From NCBI RefSeq assembly GCF_020639365.1, contig NZ_JAINUL010000001.1:3995309-4059308 (forward strand): 64,000 nucleotides of DNA, read 5' to 3'. Made by a program: the position numbers and the translations under genes. The notes beneath the pieces were generated by a model. That model worked only from the letters and a program-made list of their open reading frames with translations. It had not been told where the DNA came from and made no database searches. Positions 15,708 through 24,810 of the stretch are shown piece after piece (within the stretch, counting starts at the first letter, position 1; each line of letters opens with the position of its first letter). This DNA comes from Streptomyces flavotricini (GTDB taxonomy: Bacteria; Actinomycetota; Actinomycetes; Streptomycetales; Streptomycetaceae).

Positions 15708-17323
15708 TTCGCCGCCTCCCCGTTCTTGGCCTCGACGGCCACCTGTGGCTTCGGATCCTTCTCGTGTACGTCGGACAAGGTGTGCTCCACCGCCGGGTTG
15801 ATGATCTGGGTGAGCGGCTTCGGGTACACGCCCAGCCCGATCAGCAGCACGATCAGCGGGGCGACCACCAGCACCTCGCGCAGGCGCAGGTCCTGCATGG
15901 TGCGGACCTCCTCCTTCACGGGGCCGGTCATCGTGCGCTGGTAGAGCACCAGGGTGTAGAGCGCGGCCAGCACGATGCCGATGGTGGCGATGATGCCGAT
16001 GACGGGGTACCGGGCGAACGTGCCGACCAGGACCAGGAATTCGCTGACGAAGGGCGCGAGCCCCGGCAGCGACAGGGTGGCGAGGCCGCCGATCAGGAAG
16101 GTGCCGGCCAGCACCGGGGCCACCTTCTGCACACCGCCGTAGTCGGCGATGAGCCGGGAGCCGCGGCGCGAGATCAGGAAGCCGGCGACCAGCATCAGGG
16201 CGGCCGTCGAGATCCCGTGGTTGACCATGTAGAGCGTCGCGCCCGACTGCCCCTGGGAGGTCATCGCGAAGATGCCCATGATGATGAACCCGAAGTGGGA
16301 GATCGAGGCGTACGCGACCAGGCGCTTGATGTCCCGCTGTCCGACCGCGACCAGCGCGCCGTAGACGATGCTGATCAGCGCCAGGACGAGGATCGCCGGC
16401 GTGGCCCACTTGCTGGCGTCGGGGAACAGCCCGAGGCAGAAGCGGAGCATCGCGAAGGTGCCGACCTTGTCGACGACCGCGGTGATCAGGACGGCGACCG
16501 GGGCGGTCGCCTCGCCCATCGCGTTCGGCAGCCAGGTGTGCAGCGGCCACAGCGGGGCCTTCACCGCGAAGGCGAAGAAGAAGCCGAGGAACAGCAGCCG
16601 CTCGGTGTTGGTCGCCATGTCGAGCGTGCCCGCGGCGCGGGCGGCGGTGATCTCCTGGAGCGAGAAGTTCCCGGCGACCACGTACAGGCCGATCACGGCG
16701 GCCAGCATGATGAGGCCGCCGACCAGGTTGTAGAGGAGGAACTTGACCGCCGCGTACGAGCGCTGCGCGGCCGCGTTCTCGTCGGTGCCCCCCGCCGCGG
16801 CAGCGGCTGATCGGGAGGAAGTGGCCCGGTCCCCGAAGCCGCCGATGAGGAAGTACATCGGGATGAGCATGGCTTCGAAGAAGATGTAGAAGAGGAAGAC
16901 GTCGGTGGCCTCGAAGGAGATGATCACCATCGCCTCGACCATCAGGATCAGGGCGAAGAAGCCCTGGGTGGGACGCCAGCGCTGACTCTTGTTCTCCAAC
17001 GGGTCGGCATCGTGCCACCCAGCCAGGATGATGAACGGGATCAGCAGCGCGGTGAGCGCGATCAGCGCCACCCCGATGCCGTCGACGCCCAGTTCGTAGC
17101 GGACGCCGAAGTCGGCGATCCAGGCGCGCGATTCGGTGAGCTGGTAGCGGGCTCCACCGGGCTCGAAGCGGACCGCGACGAGCACGGCCAACGCCAGTGT
17201 CGCCAGCGAGAAGAGCAGCGCCAGCCACTTGGCGGCGGTCCTGCGGGCGGCCGGGACGGCCGCCGTCAGGACGGCGCCGACCGCGGGGAGCGCGGCCGTC
17301 ACCGTAAGAAGCGGGAAACTCAT
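15704..17323 (-). CDS. nuoM: NADH-quinone oxidoreductase subunit M
   Basis: A 539-residue antiporter-like proton-pumping subunit with about 14 membrane helices. Characteristic regions are FYIFFEAMLIPMYFLIG (conserved membrane Glu), KAPLWPLHTWLPNAMGEAT and RLVAYASISHFGFI. The Ala/Gly-rich loop at about 155-175 is a non-conserved insertion. It starts at ATG 17323, one base after the nuoL stop, and overlaps nuoN by 4 nt. Confidence 0.97.
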   Translation of the reverse strand: MSFPLLTVTAALPAVGAVLTAAVPAARRTAAKWLALLFSLATLALAVLVAVRFEPGGARYQLTESRAWIADFGVRYELGVDGIGVALIALTALLIPFIILAGWHDADPLENKSQRWRPTQGFFALILMVEAMVIISFEATDVFLFYIFFEAMLIPMYFLIGGFGDRATSSRSAAAAAGGTDENAAAQRSYAAVKFLLYNLVGGLIMLAAVIGLYVVAGNFSLQEITAARAAGTLDMATNTERLLFLGFFFAFAVKAPLWPLHTWLPNAMGEATAPVAVLITAVVDKVGTFAMLRFCLGLFPDASKWATPAILVLALISIVYGALVAVGQRDIKRLVAYASISHFGFIIMGIFAMTSQGQSGATLYMVNHGISTAALMLVAGFLISRRGSRLIADYGGVQKVAPVLAGTFLIGGLATLSLPGLAPFVSEFLVLVGTFARYPVIGIIATIGIVLAALYTLVLYQRTMTGPVKEEVRTMQDLRLREVLVVAPLIVLLIGLGVYPKPLTQIINPAVEHTLSDVHEKDPKPQVAVEAKNGEAAK

Positions 17324-17324
17324 C

Positions 17325-19220
17325 TCACACCGCCCTCATCAGCAGGGTCGCGGCGATGAGGATCGCCGTGCCCCCGAACATCGAGACCGCGTAGCTGCGG
17401 GCGTAGCCGTTCTGCAGCTTGCGCAGCCGGCCCGAGGCCCCGCCGACCGCGGCGGCCGTCCCGTTGACCGCCCCGTCGACCAGGCTGTGGTCGACGTACA
17501 CGAGCGAGCGGGTCAGGTGCTCCCCGCCGCGCACCAGCACGACGTGGTTGAAGTCGTCCTGGAGCAGGTCCCGCCGGGCCGCCCGGGTGAGGAGCGAGCC
17601 GCGCGGGGCGACCACCGGAACGGGCCGCCGGCCGTACATCGACCAGGCGATGCCGACGCCGACGACCAGGACGACCATGGTGGACGCGGTCACCGTCATG
17701 GCGCTGACCGGCGAGTTGCCGTGCTCGTAGCCGGTGACGGGCTCCAGCCACTTCAGGAAGCGCTCGCCGATCTCGAAGAACGCGCCGGCGAACACCGACC
17801 CGAACGCCAGGATGACCATCGGGATGGTCATGGACTTCGGGGACTCGTGCGGGTGCGGCTCGTGCCCCGCCGCGTCCGGCTGCCAGCGCTTCTCGCCGAA
17901 GAAGGTGAGGAGCATGACCCGAGTCATGTAGAAGGCGGTGATGCCGGCGCCCAGCAGGGCGACCCCGCCGAGGATCCAGCCCTGGGTACCGCCCTTGGCG
18001 AAGGCCGCCTCGATGATCATGTCCTTGGAGAAGAAGCCGGACAGACCCGGGAAGCCGATGATCGCCAGGTAGCCGAGGCCGAAGGTGACGAAGGTGACCG
18101 GCATGAACTTCCGCAGGGCGCCGTACTTGCGCATGTCCACCTCGTCGTTCATCCCGTGCATCACGGAACCCGCGCCGAGGAAGAGGCCGGCCTTGAAGAA
18201 GCCGTGCGTCACCAGGTGCATGATCGCGAAGACGTATCCGACGGGGCCGAGGCCCGCGGCCAGGATCATGTACCCGATCTGCGACATCGTCGACCCGGCG
18301 AGGGCCTTCTTGATGTCGTCCTTCGCGCAACCGACGATCGCACCGAAGATGAGCGTGACCGCGCCCACGATGGTGACCACCAGCTGGGCGTCCGGCGCCC
18401 CGTTGAAGACGGCGGCCGAGCGGACGATCAGGTACACGCCCGCCGTCACCATCGTCGCCGCGTGGATCAGGGCCGAGACCGGGGTCGGGCCCTCCATCGC
18501 GTCCCCGAGCCAGGACTGGAGCGGTACCTGGGCCGACTTGCCGCAGGCGGCGAGCAGCAGCATCAGGGCGATCGCCGTCAGCTTGCCCTCGGTCGCGTTC
18601 CCCACGGAGGCGAACACCGGGCCGAAGGCGAAGGTCCCGAAGGTGGTGAACAGCAGCATGATCGCGATCGACAGGCCCATGTCGCCGACCCGGTTGACCA
18701 GGAAGGCCTTCTTCGCGGCGGTCGCCGCGCTGGGCTTGTGCTGCCAGAAGCCGATGAGCAGGTACGAGGCGAGGCCGACGCCCTCCCACCCGACGTACAG
18801 CAGCAGGTAGTTGTCGGCGAGGACCAGCAGCAGCATCGCCGCGAGGAACAGGTTGAGGTAGCCGAAGAAGCGGCGGCGGCGCTCGTCGTGCTCCATGTAC
18901 CCGATGGAGTAGATGTGGATGAGCGTGCCGACCCCGGTGATCAGCAGGACGAAGGTCATCGACAGCTGGTCGAGCTGGAAGGCCACGTCCGCCTGGAAGC
19001 CCTCGACGGGGATCCAGGTGTACAGCTTCTCGTACAGGGTCCGGTCCTCGGCGCCGCGCCCGAGCAGGTCGGCGAACAGGACCACGCCGATCCCGAAGGA
19101 GGCGGCGGCGAACAGGGTGCCGAGCCAGTGCCCGGCCTTGTCGAGGCGCCGGCCGCCGAGAAGCAGCACCACCGCTCCGAGCAGGGGCGCCGCGATCAGC
19201 AGCCCAATCAGATTCTCCAC
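17325..19220 (-). CDS. nuoL: NADH-quinone oxidoreductase subunit L
   Basis: A 631-residue distal antiporter-like subunit of complex I carrying the long C-terminal lateral helix. Signature regions: YVGWEGVGLASYLLIGFW, GKSAQVPLQSWLGDAMEGPTPVSALIHAATMV and KALAGSTMSQIGYM. The start is GTG 19220, 12 nt after the nuoK stop, the second largest gap in the operon. Length matches family norms. Confidence 0.97.
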   Translation of the reverse strand: MENLIGLLIAAPLLGAVVLLLGGRRLDKAGHWLGTLFAAASFGIGVVLFADLLGRGAEDRTLYEKLYTWIPVEGFQADVAFQLDQLSMTFVLLITGVGTLIHIYSIGYMEHDERRRRFFGYLNLFLAAMLLLVLADNYLLLYVGWEGVGLASYLLIGFWQHKPSAATAAKKAFLVNRVGDMGLSIAIMLLFTTFGTFAFGPVFASVGNATEGKLTAIALMLLLAACGKSAQVPLQSWLGDAMEGPTPVSALIHAATMVTAGVYLIVRSAAVFNGAPDAQLVVTIVGAVTLIFGAIVGCAKDDIKKALAGSTMSQIGYMILAAGLGPVGYVFAIMHLVTHGFFKAGLFLGAGSVMHGMNDEVDMRKYGALRKFMPVTFVTFGLGYLAIIGFPGLSGFFSKDMIIEAAFAKGGTQGWILGGVALLGAGITAFYMTRVMLLTFFGEKRWQPDAAGHEPHPHESPKSMTIPMVILAFGSVFAGAFFEIGERFLKWLEPVTGYEHGNSPVSAMTVTASTMVVLVVGVGIAWSMYGRRPVPVVAPRGSLLTRAARRDLLQDDFNHVVLVRGGEHLTRSLVYVDHSLVDGAVNGTAAAVGGASGRLRKLQNGYARSYAVSMFGGTAILIAATLLMRAV

Positions 19221-19232
19221 TGTGAGCGCCCC

Positions 19233-19532
19233 TTACAGCTTCATCAGGCTGGCGTCGTCGACCGAGGCCGAGTGTCGGGTCCGGAACAGCGACACGATGA
19301 TCGCGAGGCCCACCACGACCTCCGCGGCGGCGACGACCATCGTGAAGAAGGCGATGATCTGGCCGTCGAGGTTGCCGTGCATCCGGGAGAAGGCGACGAA
19401 CGCGAGGTTGCAGGCGTTGAGCATCAGCTCGACGCACATGAACAGCACGATCGCGTTCTTCCGGATGAGCACGCCGGCCGCGCCGATGGTGAACAGCAGA
19501 GCGGCCAGGTAGAGGTAGTTGACCGGATTCAC
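19233..19532 (-). CDS. nuoK: NADH-quinone oxidoreductase subunit K
   Basis: A 99-residue membrane subunit with three helices and the two conserved membrane glutamates of the E-channel (MCVELMLNACNLAF and AAAEVVVGLAII). It couples quinone reduction to the antiporter modules. GTG 19532 overlaps the nuoJ stop by 4 nt; this start restores the standard family length. Confidence 0.96.
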   Translation of the reverse strand: MNPVNYLYLAALLFTIGAAGVLIRKNAIVLFMCVELMLNACNLAFVAFSRMHGNLDGQIIAFFTMVVAAAEVVVGLAIIVSLFRTRHSASVDDASLMKL

Positions 19533-20338
19533 TTCGATGCCTCCTCGCGGCCGAGGCGCTCCGCCGACGCCTGCTCCAGCGCCTTCAGGTCGTTCAGCGC
19601 CTCGCTCGACACGTCCCGGATCTGGCCGCGGGCGCGCAGCGTCTTGTTGACGGTCAGCTCGGACGGGGTGCCGTCCGGCAGCAGGCCGGCGACGTCCACC
19701 GCGTTGTGCCGGGCGTAGACGCCGGGCGCGGGCAGCGGCGGGAGCTGGACGCCCTCGCGCACGCGCCGCTCGGCGAGCTCGCGCTGGGTGGCGGCCCGCT
19801 CGGTGCGTTCGCGGTGGGTGAGGACCATCGCGCCGACGGCGGCCGTGATCAGCAGCGCGCCGGTGATCTCGAAGGCGAACACGTACTTGGTGAAGATCAG
19901 CGTGGCCAGCCCCTCCACGTGCCCGGCGGAGTTGACCCGGCCGAGCCCGTTGAAGTGGGTGAGCTTGGCGTTGGCGATGCCGGCGATCAGCAGGACGCCG
20001 AAGCCGAGCCCGCACAGGACGGCCAGCCAGCGCTGTCCCTTGAGGGTCTCCTTCAGCGAGTCGGCGGCGGTGACGCCGACGAGCATGACCACGAAGAGGA
20101 AGAGCATCATGATCGCGCCGGTGTAGACGATGACCTGGACCACGCCCAGGAAGTACGCCCCGTTGGCGAGGTAGAAGACCGCCAGGATGATCATCGTCCC
20201 GGCCAGGCTCAGCGCGCTGTGCACGGCCTTCTTCATCAGGATCGTGGACAGCGCGCCGATGACGGCGACGGTGCCGAGGACCCAGAACTGGACCGCCTCG
20301 CCGGTGGAGGTCGAGGTGGCCGCTGCGAGGGCGCTCAT
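19529..20338 (-). CDS. nuoJ: NADH-quinone oxidoreductase subunit J
   Basis: A 269-residue membrane subunit with five helices in the first 180 residues, including YTGAIMMLFLFVVMLVG, the pi-bulge helix that takes part in coupling. A roughly 80-residue charged cytoplasmic tail (THRERTERAATQRELAERR onward) is longer than in Escherichia coli and is typical of actinobacteria. ATG 20338 overlaps nuoI by 4 nt. Confidence 0.95.
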   Translation of the reverse strand: MSALAAATSTSTGEAVQFWVLGTVAVIGALSTILMKKAVHSALSLAGTMIILAVFYLANGAYFLGVVQVIVYTGAIMMLFLFVVMLVGVTAADSLKETLKGQRWLAVLCGLGFGVLLIAGIANAKLTHFNGLGRVNSAGHVEGLATLIFTKYVFAFEITGALLITAAVGAMVLTHRERTERAATQRELAERRVREGVQLPPLPAPGVYARHNAVDVAGLLPDGTPSELTVNKTLRARGQIRDVSSEALNDLKALEQASAERLGREEASK

Positions 20339-20943
20339 GCCTGCACCTCCTCGGCATCGGCCGCGGTCTCGCCCTTGGAGACGGCCACCTGCCGCACCGT
20401 CCCGGGGGCCGCCCCCGTCACCAGCCCGCGGTAGTAGTCCTGCTCGTCAGTGCCCGGGAAGATCGAGTGCGGAGACTCCACCATTCCCTCGGTCAGACCC
20501 GCGAGCAGCTGCTCCTTGGTGTAGATGAGCGATTCGCGGCTCGCGTCGGCCAGTTCGAACTCGTTCGTCATCGTCAGCGCCCGCGTCGGGCAGGCCTCGA
20601 TGCACAGCCCGCACAGGATGCAGCGGGCGTAGTTGATCTGGTAGACCCGCCCGTACCGCTCACCCGGGGAGTAGCGCTCCTCCTCGGTGTTGTCCGCGCC
20701 CTCCACGTAGATGGCGTCGGCGGGGCAGGCCCAGGCGCACAGCTCGCAGCCGATGCACTTCTCCAGGCCGTCCGGGTGCCGGTTCAGCTGGTGCCGTCCG
20801 TGGAAGCGCGGAGCGGTGGTCTTCTGCTGCTCCGGGTACTGCTCGGTGAGGCGCTTCTTGAACATGGCCTTGAAGGTCACGCCGAAGCCGGCCACCGGGT
20901 TCTGCCACTTCTCGCCCTGCTCGGCATCAGACTTGTCAGACAT
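20335..20943 (-). CDS. nuoI: NADH-quinone oxidoreductase subunit I
   Basis: A 202-residue peripheral-arm subunit holding clusters N6a and N6b. Two ferredoxin-type motifs are intact: CIGCELCAWACP and CILCGLCIEACP. ATG 20943 (MSDKSDAEQ) overlaps the nuoH 3' end by 8 nt and is favoured over the earlier in-frame candidate at 20994, which would lie deep in nuoH. The C-terminal 60 residues are a variable actinobacterial extension. Confidence 0.96.
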   Translation of the reverse strand: MSDKSDAEQGEKWQNPVAGFGVTFKAMFKKRLTEQYPEQQKTTAPRFHGRHQLNRHPDGLEKCIGCELCAWACPADAIYVEGADNTEEERYSPGERYGRVYQINYARCILCGLCIEACPTRALTMTNEFELADASRESLIYTKEQLLAGLTEGMVESPHSIFPGTDEQDYYRGLVTGAAPGTVRQVAVSKGETAADAEEVQA

Positions 20944-22306
20944 TCTCAGCACCCTCCTCTCGGTCACTGTCCGTATTCGTCCCGCCACTGGCAATCAGCT
21001 CCCGCTCACTGCGAGGCCGCCTGCGCGGTACGGGTGCCAGGTGCTGGCCGGGCTTGGGCGGTACGGGGAACCCGCCCGCCAGCGGGTCGAAGGGCTCGGC
21101 CCCGGCGGCCTCGTCGGCCCGCCCGGCGGAGGCCTTCTCCTTCCGGTCGCGGAAGAGGTCCGCGACGAAGGACAGCAGCAGGATCGCGACGACCGCGCCA
21201 CCGACGTACAGGACGATCTCCGAGAAGTCGTAGCTCTCGTTGCGCAGCGCCCGGACGGTCGCGACCAGCATCAGCCAGACCACGGAGACCGGGATCAGGA
21301 CCTTCCAGCCGAGCTTCATCAGCTGGTCGTAGCGGACGCGCGGCAGCGTGCCGCGCAGCCAGATGAAGAAGAACAGCAGCAGCTGGACCTTGATGACGAA
21401 CCAGAGCATCGGCCACCAGCCGTGGTTCGCGCCCTCCCAGAAGTGGCTGATCGGGTACGGGGCGCGCCAGCCGCCCAGGAAGAGGGTGACCGAGACCGCC
21501 GAGACGGTGACCATGTTGACGTACTCGGCCAGCATGAACAGCGCGAACTTGATGGAGGAGTACTCGGTGTTGAAACCGCCGACGAGGTCGCCCTCGGACT
21601 CCGGCATGTCGAACGGCGCGCGGTTCGTCTCGCCGACCATCGTGATGACGTAGATGATGAACGAGACGGGCAGCAGCACGATGTACCAGCGGTCCGCCTG
21701 CGCCTCCACGATCGCCGAGGTCGACATCGATCCGGAGTAGAGGAAGACGGAGGCGAAGGCCGCGCCCATCGCGATCTCGTACGAGATCATCTGCGCGCAG
21801 GAGCGCAGGCCGCCGAGCAGCGGGTACGTGGAGCCCGAGGACCAGCCGGCCAGGACGATGCCGTAGATGCCGACCGAGGCGACCGCGAGGATGTAGAGCA
21901 TCGCGATCGGCAGGTCGGTCAGCTGCATCGTGGTGCGCTGGCCGAAGATCGAGACCTCGTCGTCCGCCGGGCCGAACGGGATCACCGCGATGGCCATGAA
22001 GGCCGGGATCGCCGCGATGATCGGGGCCAGGACGTACACCACCTTGTCGGCCCGCTTGACGATGATGTCTTCCTTGAGCATCAGCTTCACGCCGTCGGCG
22101 AGCGACTGGAGCATGCCCCAGGGACCGTGCCGGTTGGGGCCGATGCGCAGCTGCATCCAGGCGACGACCTTGCGCTCCCACACGATGGAGAAGAGCACGG
22201 TCACCATCAGGAAGGCGAAGCAGAACACCGCCTTGACGACGACCAGCCACCAGACGTCCCTGCCGAACAGGGAGAGGTCCTCGGCCGCGAGCTGTACCGC
22301 GTTCAC
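20936..22306 (-). CDS. nuoH: NADH-quinone oxidoreductase subunit H
   Basis: A 456-residue membrane subunit that forms the quinone chamber with NuoB and NuoD. Eight or so helices. Conserved segments: WERKVVAWMQLRIGPNRHGPWG, LADGVKLMLKED, VGETNRAPFDMPE and GTLPRVRYDQLM. A hydrophilic C-terminal tail of about 60 residues (from DRKEKASAGR) exceeds the E. coli length. GTG 22306 overlaps nuoG by 4 nt. Confidence 0.97.
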   Translation of the reverse strand: MNAVQLAAEDLSLFGRDVWWLVVVKAVFCFAFLMVTVLFSIVWERKVVAWMQLRIGPNRHGPWGMLQSLADGVKLMLKEDIIVKRADKVVYVLAPIIAAIPAFMAIAVIPFGPADDEVSIFGQRTTMQLTDLPIAMLYILAVASVGIYGIVLAGWSSGSTYPLLGGLRSCAQMISYEIAMGAAFASVFLYSGSMSTSAIVEAQADRWYIVLLPVSFIIYVITMVGETNRAPFDMPESEGDLVGGFNTEYSSIKFALFMLAEYVNMVTVSAVSVTLFLGGWRAPYPISHFWEGANHGWWPMLWFVIKVQLLLFFFIWLRGTLPRVRYDQLMKLGWKVLIPVSVVWLMLVATVRALRNESYDFSEIVLYVGGAVVAILLLSFVADLFRDRKEKASAGRADEAAGAEPFDPLAGGFPVPPKPGQHLAPVPRRRPRSERELIASGGTNTDSDREEGAENV

Positions 22307-24810
22307 GCGCCCACCTCCGCGGGGGTGCCGCTGCCGTCGGCCGGGGTCGCCGGGCCGATCCGTACGAGGGTGCCCGGGTGGGCCCCGGTGTCGGCGAGGA
22401 CGCCGTGCCCGGTGGAGTTCAGCGGGAGCCAGACCACCCGGTCGGGCATCTCGGTGATCCGCAGGGGGAGTTCCACGGAGCCGGCCGGGCCGGTCACCGC
22501 GAGGACGTCGCCGTCCTTGACGCCGGTCTCGGCGGCCGTGGCGGCCGAGAGCCGGGCGCTCGCCTCGTGCCGGGTGCCGGCCAGGGCGTCGTCGCCCTCC
22601 TGGAGCCGGCCCAGGTCGAGCAGGAGCCGGTGGCCCGCGAGGACCGCCTCGCCCGCTGCGGGGCGGGGCAGCGGCGCGGTGTCCGCGGAGTGCTCGGCGG
22701 CACGCCCTCCGGACCACGGGCCGAGCGCGTCGAGCTCGCGGCGTACGGCGTGTACGTCGGGCAACGCGATCGGCCGGTCGGCCGCGTCGGCCAGCATGTG
22801 CAGCACGCGGGCGTCGGCGGGGGCGAGCCGACGGGTCATCTGGTCGGGCTTGAGCGCGGCCTCGAACGGCCGGACCCTGCCCTCCCAGTTGATGAACGCG
22901 CCGGCCTTCTCGGCGACGGCGGCTACGGGCAGGACCACGTCCGCGTGGTCCGTGACCTGGCCGGGCCGCAGTTCCAGCGAGACCACGAAGGCCTCCTGGA
23001 GGGCGACCAGCGCCCGCTCCGGGTCCGGCAGGTCGGCGATCTCGACGCCCGCGATCAGCAGGGCGGAGAGCTCGCGCCCGGCGGCGGCCTCGACGATCTG
23101 GCCGGTGTCGCGGCCGTAGCGGTGCGGGAGTTCGTCCAGCCCCCAGGCGGTGGCGACCTCGTCGCGGGCCCGCGGGTCGGTGGCCGGACGGGCCCCCGGC
23201 AGCAGCGAGGGCAGCGCGCCCGCCTCGACGGCGGCCCGCTCCCCGGCCCGGCGCGGGATCCACACGAGCTGCGCGCCGGTCGCGGCGGCGGCCCGCACGG
23301 CGGCGGTCAGCGCGCCGGGCACGCCGGCCAGCCGCTCGCCGACGACGATCACCGCGCCGGAGCGGCGCAGCGCCTCGCCGGCCTCGGCCCCGCCGGCCTC
23401 CAGGCCGGTACCGGTGGCCAGCGCGGCCAGCCACTCGGGCTCGGTTCCGGGGGCGGCGGCCAGCAGGGTGCCGCCCGCCTTCTCCAGGCCGCGGGTGGCG
23501 AACGGGGCGAGGGCGAAGGTCCGCTGCCCCCGCTTGCGGTGGGCCTTGCGCAGCCGCAGGAAGACGCCGGGGGCCTCCTCCTCGGACTCGATGCCGACGA
23601 GCAGGACGGCGGGGGCCGCCTCCAGCTTCGCGTACGTGACACCGCTGCCGTCGAGGTCCTTGCCGGTGCCGGCCACGGTGGCGGCCAGGAACTCGGCCTC
23701 CTCCGCGCTGTGGATCCGGGCCCGGAAGTCGATGTCGTTGGTGTCGAGGACGACCCGGGCGAACTTGGCGTACGCGTACGCGTCCTCCACCGTGAGCCGT
23801 CCGCCGGTCAGGACGCCGGCCCGGCCGCGCGCGGCGGCGAGCCCGGCGGCCGCGGCCTCCAGGGCCTCGGGCCAGCTCGCCGGGGCGAGGACCCCGTCCG
23901 CGCCGCGCACCAGCGGGGTGGTGAGCCGGTCGGGGCGCTGCGCGTAGCGGAACCCGAAGCGGCCCTTGTCGCAGATCCACTCCTCGTTGACCTCGGGGTC
24001 CTCCGCGGCCATCCGGCGCAGCACCTTGCCGCGGCGGTGGTCGGTCCGGGTCGCGCAGCCGCCCGCGCAGTGCTCGCACACGCTCGGGGAGGAGACGAGG
24101 TCGAACGGGCGGGAGCGGAACCGGTAGGCGGCCGAGGTGAGGGCGCCGACGGGGCAGATCTGGATGGTGTTGCCGGAGAAGTACGACTCGAAGGGGTCGC
24201 CCTCTCCGATGCCGACCTGCTGGAGCGCGCCGCGCTCCAGGAGCTCGATCATCGGGTCGCCCGCGACCTGCGTGGAGAAGCGGGTGCAGCGCGCGCACAG
24301 CACGCACCGCTCGCGGTCCAGCAGCACCTGCGTGGAGATCGGGACGGGCTTCTCGTACGTGCGCTTCCTGCCCTCGAAACGCGAGTCGCTCTGCCCGTGG
24401 GACATCGCCTGGTTCTGCAGCGGGCACTCGCCGCCCTTGTCGCAGACCGGGCAGTCCAGCGGGTGGTTGATGAGCAGCAGCTCCATCACCCCGCGCTGGG
24501 ACTTCTCGGCGACCGGGGAGGTCAGCTGCGTCTTGACGACCATGCCGTCGGTGCAGGTGATGGTGCAGGAGGCCATCGGCTTGCGCTGGCCCTCGACCTC
24601 GACGATGCACTGGCGGCAGGCACCGACCGGGTCGAGGAGGGGGTGGTCGCAGAACCGGGGGATCTCGATGCCGATCTGCTCGGCGGCCCGGATGACCAGG
24701 GTCCCCTTGGGCACCGACAGTTCGACGCCGTCGATGGTCAGGGAGATCAGGTCTTCGGGCGGTACGGCGGCCTCTCCGCCACCGGTCGGAGCATTAGTGG
24801 TGACGGTCAT
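22303..24810 (-). CDS. nuoG: NADH-quinone oxidoreductase subunit G
   Basis: An 835-residue peripheral subunit with a chain of Fe-S clusters. The N-terminal ferredoxin-like domain has Cys in FCDH, GACRQC and ASC (N1b); HPLDCPVCDKGGECPLQ supplies His/Cys ligands for N5; CVLCARC with CPVG binds N4. CEHCAGGC plus a later CDKG gives the extra N7 cluster present only in some bacteria. The molybdopterin-oxidoreductase-like domain is rich in Ala/Gly and has no cofactor role. ATG 24810 overlaps nuoF by 4 nt. Confidence 0.96.
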   Translation of the reverse strand: MTVTTNAPTGGGEAAVPPEDLISLTIDGVELSVPKGTLVIRAAEQIGIEIPRFCDHPLLDPVGACRQCIVEVEGQRKPMASCTITCTDGMVVKTQLTSPVAEKSQRGVMELLLINHPLDCPVCDKGGECPLQNQAMSHGQSDSRFEGRKRTYEKPVPISTQVLLDRERCVLCARCTRFSTQVAGDPMIELLERGALQQVGIGEGDPFESYFSGNTIQICPVGALTSAAYRFRSRPFDLVSSPSVCEHCAGGCATRTDHRRGKVLRRMAAEDPEVNEEWICDKGRFGFRYAQRPDRLTTPLVRGADGVLAPASWPEALEAAAAGLAAARGRAGVLTGGRLTVEDAYAYAKFARVVLDTNDIDFRARIHSAEEAEFLAATVAGTGKDLDGSGVTYAKLEAAPAVLLVGIESEEEAPGVFLRLRKAHRKRGQRTFALAPFATRGLEKAGGTLLAAAPGTEPEWLAALATGTGLEAGGAEAGEALRRSGAVIVVGERLAGVPGALTAAVRAAAATGAQLVWIPRRAGERAAVEAGALPSLLPGARPATDPRARDEVATAWGLDELPHRYGRDTGQIVEAAAGRELSALLIAGVEIADLPDPERALVALQEAFVVSLELRPGQVTDHADVVLPVAAVAEKAGAFINWEGRVRPFEAALKPDQMTRRLAPADARVLHMLADAADRPIALPDVHAVRRELDALGPWSGGRAAEHSADTAPLPRPAAGEAVLAGHRLLLDLGRLQEGDDALAGTRHEASARLSAATAAETGVKDGDVLAVTGPAGSVELPLRITEMPDRVVWLPLNSTGHGVLADTGAHPGTLVRIGPATPADGSGTPAEVGA